From: CAZELM01 sp964512995
Lineage (GTDB): Bacteria > CSSED10-310
NCBI GenBank assembly: GCA_964512995.1
Contig: CAZELM010000025.1
Location: forward strand, 1-64,000
Length of the DNA stretch: 64,000 nt
Direction: 5' to 3'
Shown: positions 54,210 to 63,514 of the stretch, in pieces
How positions within the stretch are numbered: position 1 is the first letter of the stretch
Layout of the letters: the number at the start of each line of letters is the position of its first letter
Position numbers and translations under genes: made by a program
Notes under the pieces: model-generated
Databases searched by the model: none
What the model saw: the letters and a program-made list of their open reading frames with translations, nothing else
What the model was told of the DNA's origin: nothing

Positions 54210-54800
54210 CACCGTGAACGGCTATAACATTTACCCTAGCGGTCATAGAAATAAACGTGAGTGGCCATCACATTCACCGCAACGACCATCCCATTCACGG
54301 TAACGGCTATGACATTCACCGCAACGGTCATTACAATAACCGTGAGCGGCCATTACAATGACGGCAACGACCATCCCATCCACGATAACGGTGATGACAT
54401 TCACCGCAACGGTCATTACAATAACCGTGAGCGGCCATTACAATGACNNNNNNNNNNNNNNNNNNNNNNNNNNNNNNNNNNNNNNNNNNNNNNNNNNNNN
54501 NNNNNNNNNNNNNNNNNNNNNNNNNNNNNNNNNNNNNNNNNNNNNNNTAACCGTGAGCGGCCATTACAATGACGGCAACGACCATCCCATCCACGATAAC
54601 GGCGATGACATTCACCGCAACGGTCATTACAATAACCGTGAGCGGCCATTACAATGACGGCAACGACCATCCCATCCACGATAACGGCGATGACATTCAC
54701 CGCAACGGTCATTACAATAACCGTGAGCGGCCATTACAATGACGGCAACGACCATCCCATCCACGATAACGGCGATGACATTCACCGCAACGGTCATTTT
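54210..54800 (-). repeat. Tandem array with 85-bp higher-order unit, containing an assembly gap
   Basis: Sub-units of about 21 bases, such as GATGACATTCACCGCAACGG and GACCATCCCATCCACGATAA, make an 85-base unit (three of 21 plus one of 22). GACGGCAACG recurs at 54360, 54445, 54571, 54656 and 54741: 85 bases apart before and after the gap. The outer left units are diverged. Peptides read from the minus strand share the words VNV and MAAHG with those from the array at 24777-25205, so the two arrays are one family in opposite orientation. Confidence 0.88.
54448..54547. other. 100-N assembly gap
   Basis: Exactly 100 N bases inside the tandem array. The 85-base register does not continue across it (54445 to 54571 is 126 bases), so the gap length is a placeholder. 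Confidence 0.98.
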
Positions 54801-55003
54801 TTACCCTCTCCCGCCGGGAGAGGGTCGCCGGCCGATCCATCAGGGGTGAAAATTTAAACGTGGCCGGCGGGGTGAGGGAAACAATCCCAGTGCTTTCGTT
54901 CTGGCAACGTGGTCAGCGGTGTGAGGGAGACAGTCATCGATTCCCGAACGCCTGCCAATTCCCACCTTCATCCCCAACCCCTTCTCCCGGAGGGCGAAGG
55001 GTA
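54801..55003 (-). repeat. Dispersed GC-rich repeat element
   Basis: CCCTCTCCCGCCGGGAGAGGG (54806-54826), CGCCGGCCGATCCATCAGGGG, GGCCGGCGGGGTGAGGGAA, then CCCAACCCCTTCTCCCGGAGGGCGAAGG. It is the reverse of the 24471 element and touches the tandem array, as the 24471 element precedes the array at 24777. Confidence 0.78.
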
Positions 55004-55006
55004 AAA

Positions 55007-55327
55007 TTGATATTGATCTGTGGATTGGGGTGTGCAGCAATCATTATTTCTGCGGGATTGGTATGGATGCATTACTATCTTTTATTAACGCCTTTGATCC
55101 TTTACATTGCTTCGCCAATATTGAAATCTCGAACAAGGGGGATGTCAATTTTCCATTCCATCACGCTTGTCTTTGTTCTCATCATGCTGTCAATACCGGT
55201 CCATTTGGTAATGAATCCTTATCCGTTCTTTCTGTGCACCATGTACAGTGCTGCCGCGGTGATGTGTGCGGGAACCGGGATGCTAGAACTCTGGCGGTTC
55301 CGGAGATTTCTTTCTCCATCTGATTGA
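55007..55327 (+). CDS. Possible small membrane protein
   Basis: About 106 residues from a TTG start at 55007 (another TTG at 55013). The upstream extension to 54860 reads through the dispersed repeat and is unlikely. Three or four hydrophobic helices are visible: LICGLGCAAIIISAGLVW, LLLTPLILYIAS, ITLVFVLIMLSIPV and CTMYSAAAVMCAG. GAAGGG within the repeat end could serve as a ribosome site, so the mobile repeat may have supplied the translation signal. No family recognised. Confidence 0.45.
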   Translation: MILICGLGCAAIIISAGLVWMHYYLLLTPLILYIASPILKSRTRGMSIFHSITLVFVLIMLSIPVHLVMNPYPFFLCTMYSAAAVMCAGTGMLELWRFRRFLSPSD

Positions 55328-55521
55328 TCATCCATTCCACTCCTGTGACGGATAGTCTCTTCTGATTGAGAGGGGATCAGGGGGATTCCTGCGGTGAATG
55401 TTCAGAAAGAGTGTGCTCCGGTATCTGCACTCCAGCCATCTCTTGATAACAACCGCGACTGGTGATATCGAGTTGATTGGAATGAATGAAACCGTTTCAC
55501 AATCAACAGAAGGAGAACTAC

Positions 55522-56871
55522 ATGGAAAAAACCAAGCAATCGCCCAAATCAACCGGTGCACTGACCCATGAGATGATCGCATCCTTCCGGAGACATTTCC
55601 TCAGCGATCCGACGCTGAAATCAGCACAAAACGCCGCCACCCGCGGCAATATCCAGGAACTTGCGATCAATCGGGATGTACTGAATAAAACGCAATTCTG
55701 TTTTTCGAATGAGATCGACAGCAAAGCCGGTGTCACGGATCAGAAGCGAAGCGGCACCTGCTGGATGTTCGCCGATATGAACTGGCTCCGAAATATCACC
55801 ATGCGTAAATTCAATCTGGATGACTTTGAATACTCCGAAAACTTCATGATGTTCTGGGATAAGCTCGAAAAGGCGAATTTCTGGCTGGAACAGATCATTC
55901 AGCTCCGCGACCAGGATCTCGATGACCGAAAGGTTCATCATCTGCTGAAAAATCCGATTTCGGATGGTGGGGAGTGGCACATTTTTCAGAACGTCGTGAT
56001 GAAGTATGGCATCATCCCCAATGCGGCGATGCCCGACACGTTCAACCGGGAAAGCTCCCGATTCCTCAACGAAATCCTGTCTTATAAACTTCGGGCATAC
56101 GCTGCAAAAATCCGTTCCATGCACGCCGACGGAGAATCGCTGGAGAAGATCTATGCCAGAAAAACGAAATATCTCCGGAATATTTACCGGATCCTGGCGA
56201 TCTTCCTCGGAACACCTCCCGAGATGTTCGATTGGAGTTACCGGGACAAAGACAAGAACTACCATCAGGAAATCCAGATTACTCCCCTGGAGTTTTACAA
56301 AAAGTATGTTGGGCTCGACATGAACGACATGGTCATCCTGGGGAACAGTCCCATGCGATCAACTCCGTATGGGCAGACATTCACACTGGAGTTTTTTTCC
56401 AATATGGTGGGTGGCAGATCCTGGACATGGTTGAATCTCCCGATCGAGACGGTCAAGGAATATGCTCTGAAAGTGTTGCTGGACAATGAACCGTGTCTTT
56501 TCGGATGCGACGTATTGCAGCAGAGCCATTCCAAGGAAGGTATCCTCTCCGAAGAGATCTATGATTATGATCTTCTTTTTAAAACCACATTCAAAATGGA
56601 TAAACAGACACGAATGGAATTCCGGCAGACGGAGTTTACCCATTGTATGGTTTTGGTTGGGGTCGATCTGGTCGATAACAAACCCATCAAGTGGAAAATC
56701 GAGAACAGTTGGGGTAAAGACGTCGGAAAAAGAGGGTTCTTCATCATGTCGGACAAATGGTTCGAGGAACATCTCATGGTTCTGGTGATCAACAGAAAAT
56801 ATCTCGCCCAGGAACACCTGGCATTGTTTGACCAGACACCGGTGATCCTGCCGCCATGGTCGCCAATATGA
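55522..56871 (+). CDS. C1B cysteine peptidase, aminopeptidase C/bleomycin hydrolase type, copy 1
   Basis: About 449 residues, the length of PepC. ATG at 55522 with AAGGAGA upstream. The catalytic triad is readable: QKRSGTCWMFA with Cys80, THCMVLVGVD with His374, and ENSWG with Asn395. Family members form hexamers with the active sites inside and remove N-terminal residues; the C-terminal tail (here LPPWSPI) lies in the active site and sets the exopeptidase action. No signal peptide, so cytoplasmic. It is followed after 63 bases by a clear paralogue. Confidence 0.92.
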   Translation: MEKTKQSPKSTGALTHEMIASFRRHFLSDPTLKSAQNAATRGNIQELAINRDVLNKTQFCFSNEIDSKAGVTDQKRSGTCWMFADMNWLRNITMRKFNLDDFEYSENFMMFWDKLEKANFWLEQIIQLRDQDLDDRKVHHLLKNPISDGGEWHIFQNVVMKYGIIPNAAMPDTFNRESSRFLNEILSYKLRAYAAKIRSMHADGESLEKIYARKTKYLRNIYRILAIFLGTPPEMFDWSYRDKDKNYHQEIQITPLEFYKKYVGLDMNDMVILGNSPMRSTPYGQTFTLEFFSNMVGGRSWTWLNLPIETVKEYALKVLLDNEPCLFGCDVLQQSHSKEGILSEEIYDYDLLFKTTFKMDKQTRMEFRQTEFTHCMVLVGVDLVDNKPIKWKIENSWGKDVGKRGFFIMSDKWFEEHLMVLVINRKYLAQEHLALFDQTPVILPPWSPI

Positions 56872-56934
56872 TCCATTCTGTAACATCCGGCGTTAAGAAT
56901 AAAATGGTTTAACCACTCTTTGAGGAGAAACAAT

Positions 56935-58275
56935 ATGACAGAATCGATGAAAAACAGCATCCTGACCCATAAACAGATCAGCAAATTTCGGAAACATTTC
57001 GACGAAGATCCCTCCAATCGTTTATTCATGAACGCGATTACGCGAGGCAATATCCAGGATATCGCGATCAATCGTCATATCATCAACACGGCGCAGTTCA
57101 GCTTCTCCCACGAAATCGAAACCAAATCCGGGATCACGGATCAGAAACGAAGCGGTACCTGCTGGATGTTTGCGGAACTGAACTGGCTTCGGACGATGAC
57201 TCAGAAACAATTCAAAATGGAAGATATTGAGTTCTCTCAGAACTATCTGATGTTCTGGGATAAGCTGGAGAAGACCAACTATATCCTGGAAAAGCTGTTG
57301 GAACTGCGGGGGTGTGATCTGAATGACCGGCGGGTGCATTTTCTGCTGAAGAATCCGACATCCGACGGGGGAGAATGGCACATGATCGTGAATCTGATCC
57401 GGAAATACGGACTGGTGCCAAAGTCGGTCATGCCCGATACCTCCAATCGGGAAAACTCCCGGTTTATCAATGAACTGCTCGGATTTAAAATCCGGGAAGC
57501 CGCTGCCCAGTTCTGGAAACTCCACGCAGAGGGAAAGACCGAAAAAGAGATTCGGAAAGTGAAAGATACCATCATGGAAGATGCGTTCCGGATTCTGGTC
57601 ATCTGCATGGGCACCCCTCCAGAGAAATTTGACTGGAGTTACCGGGACAAGGACAAAGCCTATCACCAGGAAATCCAGATCACTCCCGTGGAATTCCGGG
57701 ATAAATACCTGAGTCTCAATTTTGATGAGATTTATACATTGGCCAGTTGCCCATCCGAAAGCACGGAATTCGGTAAGGTATATTCCATCGAGTATTTTCA
57801 GAATATGATCGGCGGGATCGAATGGACATGGCTCAATCTGCCCATCAAACATCTGAAGCGGATTGCTGTCGAGATGCTCAAGAACGGCGAAGCGGTGCTG
57901 TATGGCTGCGATGTGCTCCAGGAAAGCCATACGAAAGAAGGACTGCTTTACGACGAACTCTATGATTATGAGTCCATTTTCAAAACGAAATTCAATATGG
58001 ATAAACCGACCCGCCTGAACTACTCCCAATCGGTTCTGACCCATTCGATGGTGCTGGTCGGTGTGGAGTTGGTCGAGGACAAGCCGGTCCGGTGGAAGGT
58101 GGAAAACAGTTGGGGTGAAGAGCCGGGTAAAAAAGGCTATTTCATCATGTCGGACAAATGGTTTGAAGAACATACGCTCGATCTGATCGTCCCGAAAAAA
58201 TATCTGACCGAGAAGCATCTGGCAGATTTTGATCAGGAGCCGATCATTCTGCCACCGTGGCATTTCATGGCATAG
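56935..58275 (+). CDS. C1B cysteine peptidase, aminopeptidase C/bleomycin hydrolase type, copy 2
   Basis: About 446 residues. ATG at 56935 follows GAGGAGA. The triad is Cys76 (KRSGTCWMFA), His370 (THSMVLVGVE) and Asn391 (ENSWG). It is similar to copy 1 over its full length, including SDGGEWH and DWSYRDKDK, and also at DNA level, so a tandem gene duplication is clear. The C-terminal tail differs (LPPWHFMA instead of LPPWSPI), which may change exopeptidase behaviour. Confidence 0.92.
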   Translation: MTESMKNSILTHKQISKFRKHFDEDPSNRLFMNAITRGNIQDIAINRHIINTAQFSFSHEIETKSGITDQKRSGTCWMFAELNWLRTMTQKQFKMEDIEFSQNYLMFWDKLEKTNYILEKLLELRGCDLNDRRVHFLLKNPTSDGGEWHMIVNLIRKYGLVPKSVMPDTSNRENSRFINELLGFKIREAAAQFWKLHAEGKTEKEIRKVKDTIMEDAFRILVICMGTPPEKFDWSYRDKDKAYHQEIQITPVEFRDKYLSLNFDEIYTLASCPSESTEFGKVYSIEYFQNMIGGIEWTWLNLPIKHLKRIAVEMLKNGEAVLYGCDVLQESHTKEGLLYDELYDYESIFKTKFNMDKPTRLNYSQSVLTHSMVLVGVELVEDKPVRWKVENSWGEEPGKKGYFIMSDKWFEEHTLDLIVPKKYLTEKHLADFDQEPIILPPWHFMA

Positions 58276-58522
58276 ATTTCAGAAATATTCTCCCTTTCCA
58301 GAACGCATCCTCAATCCTTACTGCTGGGGGAGAAGGACACACGGACACACTGGTTTGTGGATCTTACATTGGTACGATAGCAGGGCAGGTTTGAATCCTG
58401 CCCATCATTTACAAAACACTCTATTAACCAACAGCCTTTGATGGTGAGGGGCAAACTTGCGGGGATGAACGCAGGAAGAAGTCTGGATTCATCGGTGTCA
58501 TTGTGTCCGTGAAAATGGTTTC

Positions 58523-58741
58523 TTATTTATCGAAGAGACGAAAGACCACGTTCATCAGAACACTGAGGATGACACTGGCCACGATACAGGTCACCACCGG
58601 GAAGTAAACTCCGCCGTTTTTTGTCTCGATGGAGACATCTCCCGGCAGTTTCCCGGCCAGTGGAATTTTATCTCCAAACATAACCACCAACCCTGCAATA
58701 ACCAGTATGATTCCGGTGATGATCAGCATGCCGCCCATCAT
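58523..58741 (-). CDS. DUF2905 family small membrane protein
   Basis: About 72 residues with two membrane helices: MGGMLIITGIILVIAGLVV, then VVTCIVASVILSVLMNVV. Between them the DUF2905 pattern GKLPGDVSIE and YFPVVTCI is seen. Function unknown; usually found as a small inner-membrane protein. GGAG lies directly upstream; of the clustered ATG codons the ones at 58741 or 58738 have the best spacing. Confidence 0.82.
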   Translation of the reverse strand: MMGGMLIITGIILVIAGLVVMFGDKIPLAGKLPGDVSIETKNGGVYFPVVTCIVASVILSVLMNVVFRLFDK

Positions 58742-59288
58742 CTTCATCTCCAAAGCCCCATTCCATATTCAGTAAATGATAAAGCAATTCAGAATCTTCA
58801 GAACAGATTGGAAAGGATATAACATACACCTGTTCCTGGACGCAATCATTTCCAATCTATTGTTCTGCGGAAATCATGTGGAGCGGGGAAATGCAGATCC
58901 CGTCCACTCCAACGATGTTCCCCCGATGGGGAATGCAGATCCCGTGCACTGAAACCGGGTTTTCAGGCTGGGAAGCGTATTCCAAGGGAGCGTTGATGCG
59001 CCTCCCCTGGAAGGAAATGCCGTTCCAGTGCCCGAAAACCACGTTCCCCCGCGGGGGAATGGTGAACTGGCTCCCGTATCCTGCATTTGCCTGTCATGCA
59101 ATTCAGTTTCTGCGTCCGAAAACGACGCTCCCCCGGCGGGAAATGCCTTTCAGGCGTACAAAATCTGTATTTCGCTGGTTTTGATTTGATCCTTAACGTT
59201 GTTCCATGAATGGCGAAGGGCAAACGTGCTTTGTTTTTATTCGATCGATACCATTTTAAAGCGGTTGAAATGTTGATAAGATGCCACT
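58742..59288. repeat. Degenerate palindromic repeat tract
   Basis: No gene. From about 58870 to 59160 the words TTCCCCCG.TGGGGAATGC (58917-58936), CGTTCCCCCGCGGGGGAATG (59042-59061) and GCTCCCCCGGCGGGAAATGC (59128-59147) recur at unequal distances. Between them are GCAGATCCCGT.CACT and CGTCCGAAAAC.ACG segments. Each block is a short GC-rich palindrome with a related flank. Confidence 0.65.
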
Positions 59289-61433
59289 ATGAAATGGTTT
59301 TTGAAGGAACAAAAACATCTGCTGCTGGTATTCAGCTTATTTCTGTTGCTTCAGTTGGCGTTGTTTTCGCCGCGTCTGAACTCGGATGGCGCTTATTATT
59401 TTGAATTCCTCCGTTCCTGGGTGCTTCAGAATGATCTGAATTTTGATGACGAACGGGCGTTTTACACGTGGGAATGGGTTCCGGTCATTCGGGATTTTTT
59501 GCCTGGAGGCTGGAAAGATACCGGATATCCACCCAATATCTTCTCATTTGGCCCGGCGCTGGTCTGGCTGCCTTTTTATCTGCTTTCCCATTTCATCGTT
59601 CTTCTCGTGAATGCACTGGGAGGCCATCTGTCGGTCAACGGGTATGATATGACCTACCGTTTTCTTCCGATGATGACCGCGCCGTTCGCAGGAATTATCA
59701 TCTTGTACCTGATCGATCGTCTGGGAAAGATATCCGGATTCAGGCCTGTGGATCGTGGAACTGCCCTGATTTTAATGTTGGGCGCGTCCCATTTTCCGGC
59801 ATTTATTTTTGTCACACCGGCCTTTTCCCATGCGGTCAGCATCTGTGCCGTGACGGCTTTTCTGATGGCATGGTTCATCTCCAGGGATTCAGCGTGGAAT
59901 ATAACCGGGTATGCATTGTATGGCATGATCGGGGGGAGCATGATTCTGGCTCGCTGGCAGAATCTGTTCTGTCTGGTTCTGCCGTTGCTGGATGCAATAA
60001 CCGGTCTGATATTGGCTCCGCGGAAAATCGATTTCATCAGACGTTTCCGGCGATGGATTGCGTTTGCCGCTGGTTGTCTGGTGATGGTCGCTCCCCAGTT
60101 GATGGTGACCTGGATTCTGTATGGCACCTGTGTGACGGATCCCCAAGGCACCGGAGGTATGCATTGGCTCCACCCCAATTTCCGGATTGTCCTGTTCGAC
60201 GGTATCAAAGGGCTGTTCGTCGTTAATCCGATTCTTCTGATCGCGACGATTGGATTGCCGTTTGTTTTCCGAAAGAATGGCCGGCTGGCCTGGGGGATGA
60301 TCGTCGTTTTCGTGGTTCAGCTCTATATCAATTCTGTCCGGAGAGACTGGGCGGGCGTTGGATTCGGGATGCGGCGATTCCTCAACATGACTCCCGTATT
60401 TGCATTGGGACTCATGGCCCTGTTCGACATGATCCGGGACCGATCCGGGCGGTTGATCCGGGTTGGAATATGGTTTGTGGGGAGCTTACTGATCGTCTGG
60501 AATGTGCTGCTCATGTCGCAGTATTATTTTTCCCGATTGGGAGCGCCCTGGGTGTCGATGCATACGTCCGAGATGATATCCGCTCAGTTCAGTCGGTCTC
60601 CGGAGCTGTTCGTGACGTTCTGTCGGACTGGTCTTATCGGGATGGGGATATCGGGCCGCTTGACCTGCCTGATCTGGGGTATCGTTGCGGCTGTTTTATC
60701 CCTTGGTCTGATCCTGTTGTGGAGTCGTATATTCCAGACGCTCCAGGCATTGATCGCAGATCACTCCGGATGGCTGGCAATGGGAGTGTGTGTGATGTCA
60801 CTTGCGGTCCTGATTTGGCTGGGGGTCACGATAAGCCGCTCCCAGATATATTATGTCGTGGATTTGGTTTCGGATTCATCCCGTGGCCAATTACGCAAGC
60901 TGACCGTCAATCACCATTCCGGATATCAGGGAATTCCCGGAGGGATTCTGTTTGGTCCGGGAAACAAATGGAGCATGCTGGATGCACGGGCACAATACAA
61001 TCAGGAGGAGTTTCTGTCTCTGGGAAAACTGAGTTTTGCTTCTGGCGTTCCGGGAGATGTCGCCGGCCGATGGAGTCTGGATATTCAGAAGCAGATGCCA
61101 TTTGTTTCCCTGACGGTCATCTCCAGAATTTTACCGCATGACCTGGGAACCGGAGACGACGTTGCGACGATTCGGGTGATCGATCGGTCGGATACGGTTG
61201 TTGCTTTTCCGATCCGGGCCGGACGGGAAACGGGATGTTCGCTGGAACTTCTCCCGGATAATGGCGATGTGGTAATCCGGGAGTATCCGGCGGTCAACCG
61301 GGTGATGCGTCCCAATCCATACGATACGCGGGTTACTTTTCAATTTTCTGAACCGATTTTCGTGAAAAAACTGGAGATCGAGATGGAAAACCGGATGTGT
61401 CAGTGGGTAGTTCATGGTCTGGCATTTCAATGA
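59289..61433 (+). CDS. Polytopic membrane protein, GT-C glycosyltransferase-like
   Basis: A 714-residue protein with about 10-12 membrane helices in the first 540 residues and a large C-terminal outside domain. The first loop has NSDGAYYFEFLRS, with acidic residues where GT-C lipid-linked glycosyltransferases (dolichyl-phosphate-mannose type) have their catalytic Asp. The C-terminal region is rich in beta strands and has no named domain. It would transfer a sugar from a lipid donor to a surface target, but this is an inference from topology. The zinc-ribbon gene starts 12 bases after its stop, so they are co-transcribed. Confidence 0.6.
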   Translation: MKWFLKEQKHLLLVFSLFLLLQLALFSPRLNSDGAYYFEFLRSWVLQNDLNFDDERAFYTWEWVPVIRDFLPGGWKDTGYPPNIFSFGPALVWLPFYLLSHFIVLLVNALGGHLSVNGYDMTYRFLPMMTAPFAGIIILYLIDRLGKISGFRPVDRGTALILMLGASHFPAFIFVTPAFSHAVSICAVTAFLMAWFISRDSAWNITGYALYGMIGGSMILARWQNLFCLVLPLLDAITGLILAPRKIDFIRRFRRWIAFAAGCLVMVAPQLMVTWILYGTCVTDPQGTGGMHWLHPNFRIVLFDGIKGLFVVNPILLIATIGLPFVFRKNGRLAWGMIVVFVVQLYINSVRRDWAGVGFGMRRFLNMTPVFALGLMALFDMIRDRSGRLIRVGIWFVGSLLIVWNVLLMSQYYFSRLGAPWVSMHTSEMISAQFSRSPELFVTFCRTGLIGMGISGRLTCLIWGIVAAVLSLGLILLWSRIFQTLQALIADHSGWLAMGVCVMSLAVLIWLGVTISRSQIYYVVDLVSDSSRGQLRKLTVNHHSGYQGIPGGILFGPGNKWSMLDARAQYNQEEFLSLGKLSFASGVPGDVAGRWSLDIQKQMPFVSLTVISRILPHDLGTGDDVATIRVIDRSDTVVAFPIRAGRETGCSLELLPDNGDVVIREYPAVNRVMRPNPYDTRVTFQFSEPIFVKKLEIEMENRMCQWVVHGLAFQ

Positions 61434-61445
61434 TCAGGAGATGGT

Positions 61446-62198
61446 GTGCTTATGAAAGTACTATGCCTGCACTGTAAATGCGATGTTGATATCAAACCCT
61501 CAGATCGTTCCCTTTCCTGTCCCCATTGTCACACATTTTTATCGATCGAGCGGGGTGAATCCATTCAGAAAGCAACATTTCCGGTTCGGATTCCCAGATC
61601 CATGGTGGCAGGGTTGCTGAAACGAAGCCTTGCAGAGAATCGGTTGGGGGAAGCGTGCCATCTGGATACATTGACGCTCGTGTATTTCCCATATTGGAAA
61701 CTTCAGGGAGGTCAGAGAGTCTATGGCTGGCCGGCTGCAGAGACCGTGGAATATGGATTGAATTCCTATGAGCTGCGGCCGTGTGAAACCGAAATCTGGG
61801 TTGAACCGGAATCAGGGACGGATGAAATTGTTCCTCCGGATATTTATTGGGCGTCGATCTGGGAATCGCGTCGGGGGAATGATCCGGGAGCGGAAGAGGA
61901 TGGGATATTGAGCCTGATCTATATCCCGTTTTATCGGGTCCGGTTTCATTATGGGACACAGGTCGTTACCGCGTATGTCGAGGCTTGTTCCGGGAGTGTT
62001 CAATTTAACCGGTTGCTGCCGGCTTCGTTCCAGCGGAACCGGGCGTTTGCAGTGGTTGCGGTTCTGGTATTGGGTGCGTATGGGTGTCTGACGTTTCTGC
62101 TCTTACAACTGACCGGAATGGTCTTCCCGGCGGTTATCGGGTGTCTGTTCATCAGTCTGCTGTTTTATCCATGGCTTCGGAAGATCGTTCTGGACTGA
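61446..62198 (+). CDS. Zinc-ribbon membrane protein 1 (unrecognised)
   Basis: A 250-residue protein. The N-terminus has CLHC and, 18 residues on, CPHC, a zinc ribbon. The middle has TLVYFPYWKLQG and, later, LSLIYIPFYRVRFHYG, both shared with the following gene. Two C-terminal helices (starting AFAVVAVLVLGAYG and MVFPAVIGCLFISL) anchor it. AGGAG precedes a GTG at 61446 by five bases; ATG at 61452 is also possible. No named family. Related proteins with a zinc ribbon followed by membrane helices are seen in some bacteria without known function. Confidence 0.7.
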   Translation: MLMKVLCLHCKCDVDIKPSDRSLSCPHCHTFLSIERGESIQKATFPVRIPRSMVAGLLKRSLAENRLGEACHLDTLTLVYFPYWKLQGGQRVYGWPAAETVEYGLNSYELRPCETEIWVEPESGTDEIVPPDIYWASIWESRRGNDPGAEEDGILSLIYIPFYRVRFHYGTQVVTAYVEACSGSVQFNRLLPASFQRNRAFAVVAVLVLGAYGCLTFLLLQLTGMVFPAVIGCLFISLLFYPWLRKIVLD

Positions 62199-62407
62199 AT
62201 CGGGAAGTGACAGGGTTATCACCATCGCCATGACCGTCGCAGAAGGGTCCGGCATCGATTCCTCACAATTCTGGGGAAGTGGATTTTTTTCATTAAAAAC
62301 GTCATAATAAAAATGTCGTTATAAAAGGATGACGCGAACATGGAGAATGACACGCTGATGATTCAGTGGACGCGATGTGACAACGTTATCCAGGTGGAAT
62401 GATCCGC

Positions 62408-63514
62408 ATGAATCAGAAATCGACCGCCCGATGTGTTCAATGTGAATCGATCATTCGATTTGATCCGGGGGAGCGTCTGGTGAAATGCCCCGCCTGCGAT
62501 CGGCTGAATCTGGCATTGAGCGATGAAAGTGTTTGCAGATATGTCTTTCAGCCTGTCATGGATGAAACGCATGTCCGGATCAAATTCACGCACCTGATGG
62601 AGAGCATCTCCGGAGTATCAAACGATTTCAAAGACAGAGCGACATTGGAACATCTTCAGCTTTTTTTTATTCCCTATTATGAATTACAGGGAGTTGATAT
62701 CAGTGGATACCTCGAGTTTACTGCCAGGAAAAAGGCATCAATGACCGATCCGGCTGATTTGGAGGCAATCAACACATCGGCCACCCATTCCACCGTGCCG
62801 GCTCCGAAGCGGGTGACCCGGTCCGGCCATCAAACGCTTATGCAGGATATGAGCATGAGTCTGCCGGGCGTCACCATTTCGGAATGGGGTCTGGAGGAGG
62901 TGGATATCTCAGCCTTCCGGAAAAGCAATGGGCAGTCGATCGAGTTACGATCAGTGGATATGCGGAAACTCCAGGTGAATGGGCGGGTGATCATGCCATC
63001 GCTTTCTGTGGATGCTTTTTTGACAGCCGTGATGGCATCTCCCAGCGTCCACGATCGACTGGAAACGATCATCCACAGAGATATCAATCTCATTTATTAT
63101 CCGGTCTATCGATTGAGGTGTCTGTATAAGAATGCATCCTACGAAATCTCTTTGGATGGTATGACAGGAACGTTATTGTATGGCCGATTTCCATTGGATA
63201 TCGGCCGTCATGTGGCAGTTTTTCTGGGAGCTATCGGAAGTTTGGGTTTTCTGGGAGGCTGGGTGCTGGCGCATATCGGATCGAATCTGGATCTGGCTTT
63301 CTTGTGGAATCAGATGTCCGGAACAGGCGGATTTGCATGGATTGGTATAATATTGGGAGTCATTGGTCTTGTACTGCTGCGGATCTCATGGAGCAATCTG
63401 CAATTCCCTGGAGATATTGTCCGGCAGGGAACCAGGCGGCGCATCGAGCGTATCGGGAGCCTGATGTCTGCATTGGTTGAGAAAATGTATCAAAGTCTTG
63501 TAGGTTCACGATGA
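62408..63514 (+). CDS. Zinc-ribbon membrane protein 2 (unrecognised)
   Basis: About 368 residues. CVQC and CPAC form an N-terminal zinc ribbon. FFIPYYELQG (about 90-100) and LIYYPVYRLRCLY (about 221-233) match the equivalent words of the preceding protein, but an insert of over 60 residues rich in Ser, Thr and Lys lies between. Two C-terminal helices (VAVFLGAIGSLGFLGGW and IGIILGVIGLVLL) follow. ATG at 62408 is used because AGGTGG lies ten bases before it; ATG at 62399 is too close. Its TGA overlaps the ATG of the third gene. Confidence 0.7.
   Translation: MNQKSTARCVQCESIIRFDPGERLVKCPACDRLNLALSDESVCRYVFQPVMDETHVRIKFTHLMESISGVSNDFKDRATLEHLQLFFIPYYELQGVDISGYLEFTARKKASMTDPADLEAINTSATHSTVPAPKRVTRSGHQTLMQDMSMSLPGVTISEWGLEEVDISAFRKSNGQSIELRSVDMRKLQVNGRVIMPSLSVDAFLTAVMASPSVHDRLETIIHRDINLIYYPVYRLRCLYKNASYEISLDGMTGTLLYGRFPLDIGRHVAVFLGAIGSLGFLGGWVLAHIGSNLDLAFLWNQMSGTGGFAWIGIILGVIGLVLLRISWSNLQFPGDIVRQGTRRRIERIGSLMSALVEKMYQSLVGSR

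Noticed and set aside
54210..54800. CRISPR or minisatellite gene
   Set aside because: No spacers; 85-base unit is a multiple of the 21-base sub-unit plus one base.
57022..58263. 413-codon minus-strand open frame
   Set aside because: It lies opposite the second peptidase, which has a full triad, start signal and paralogue; the antisense frame has none.
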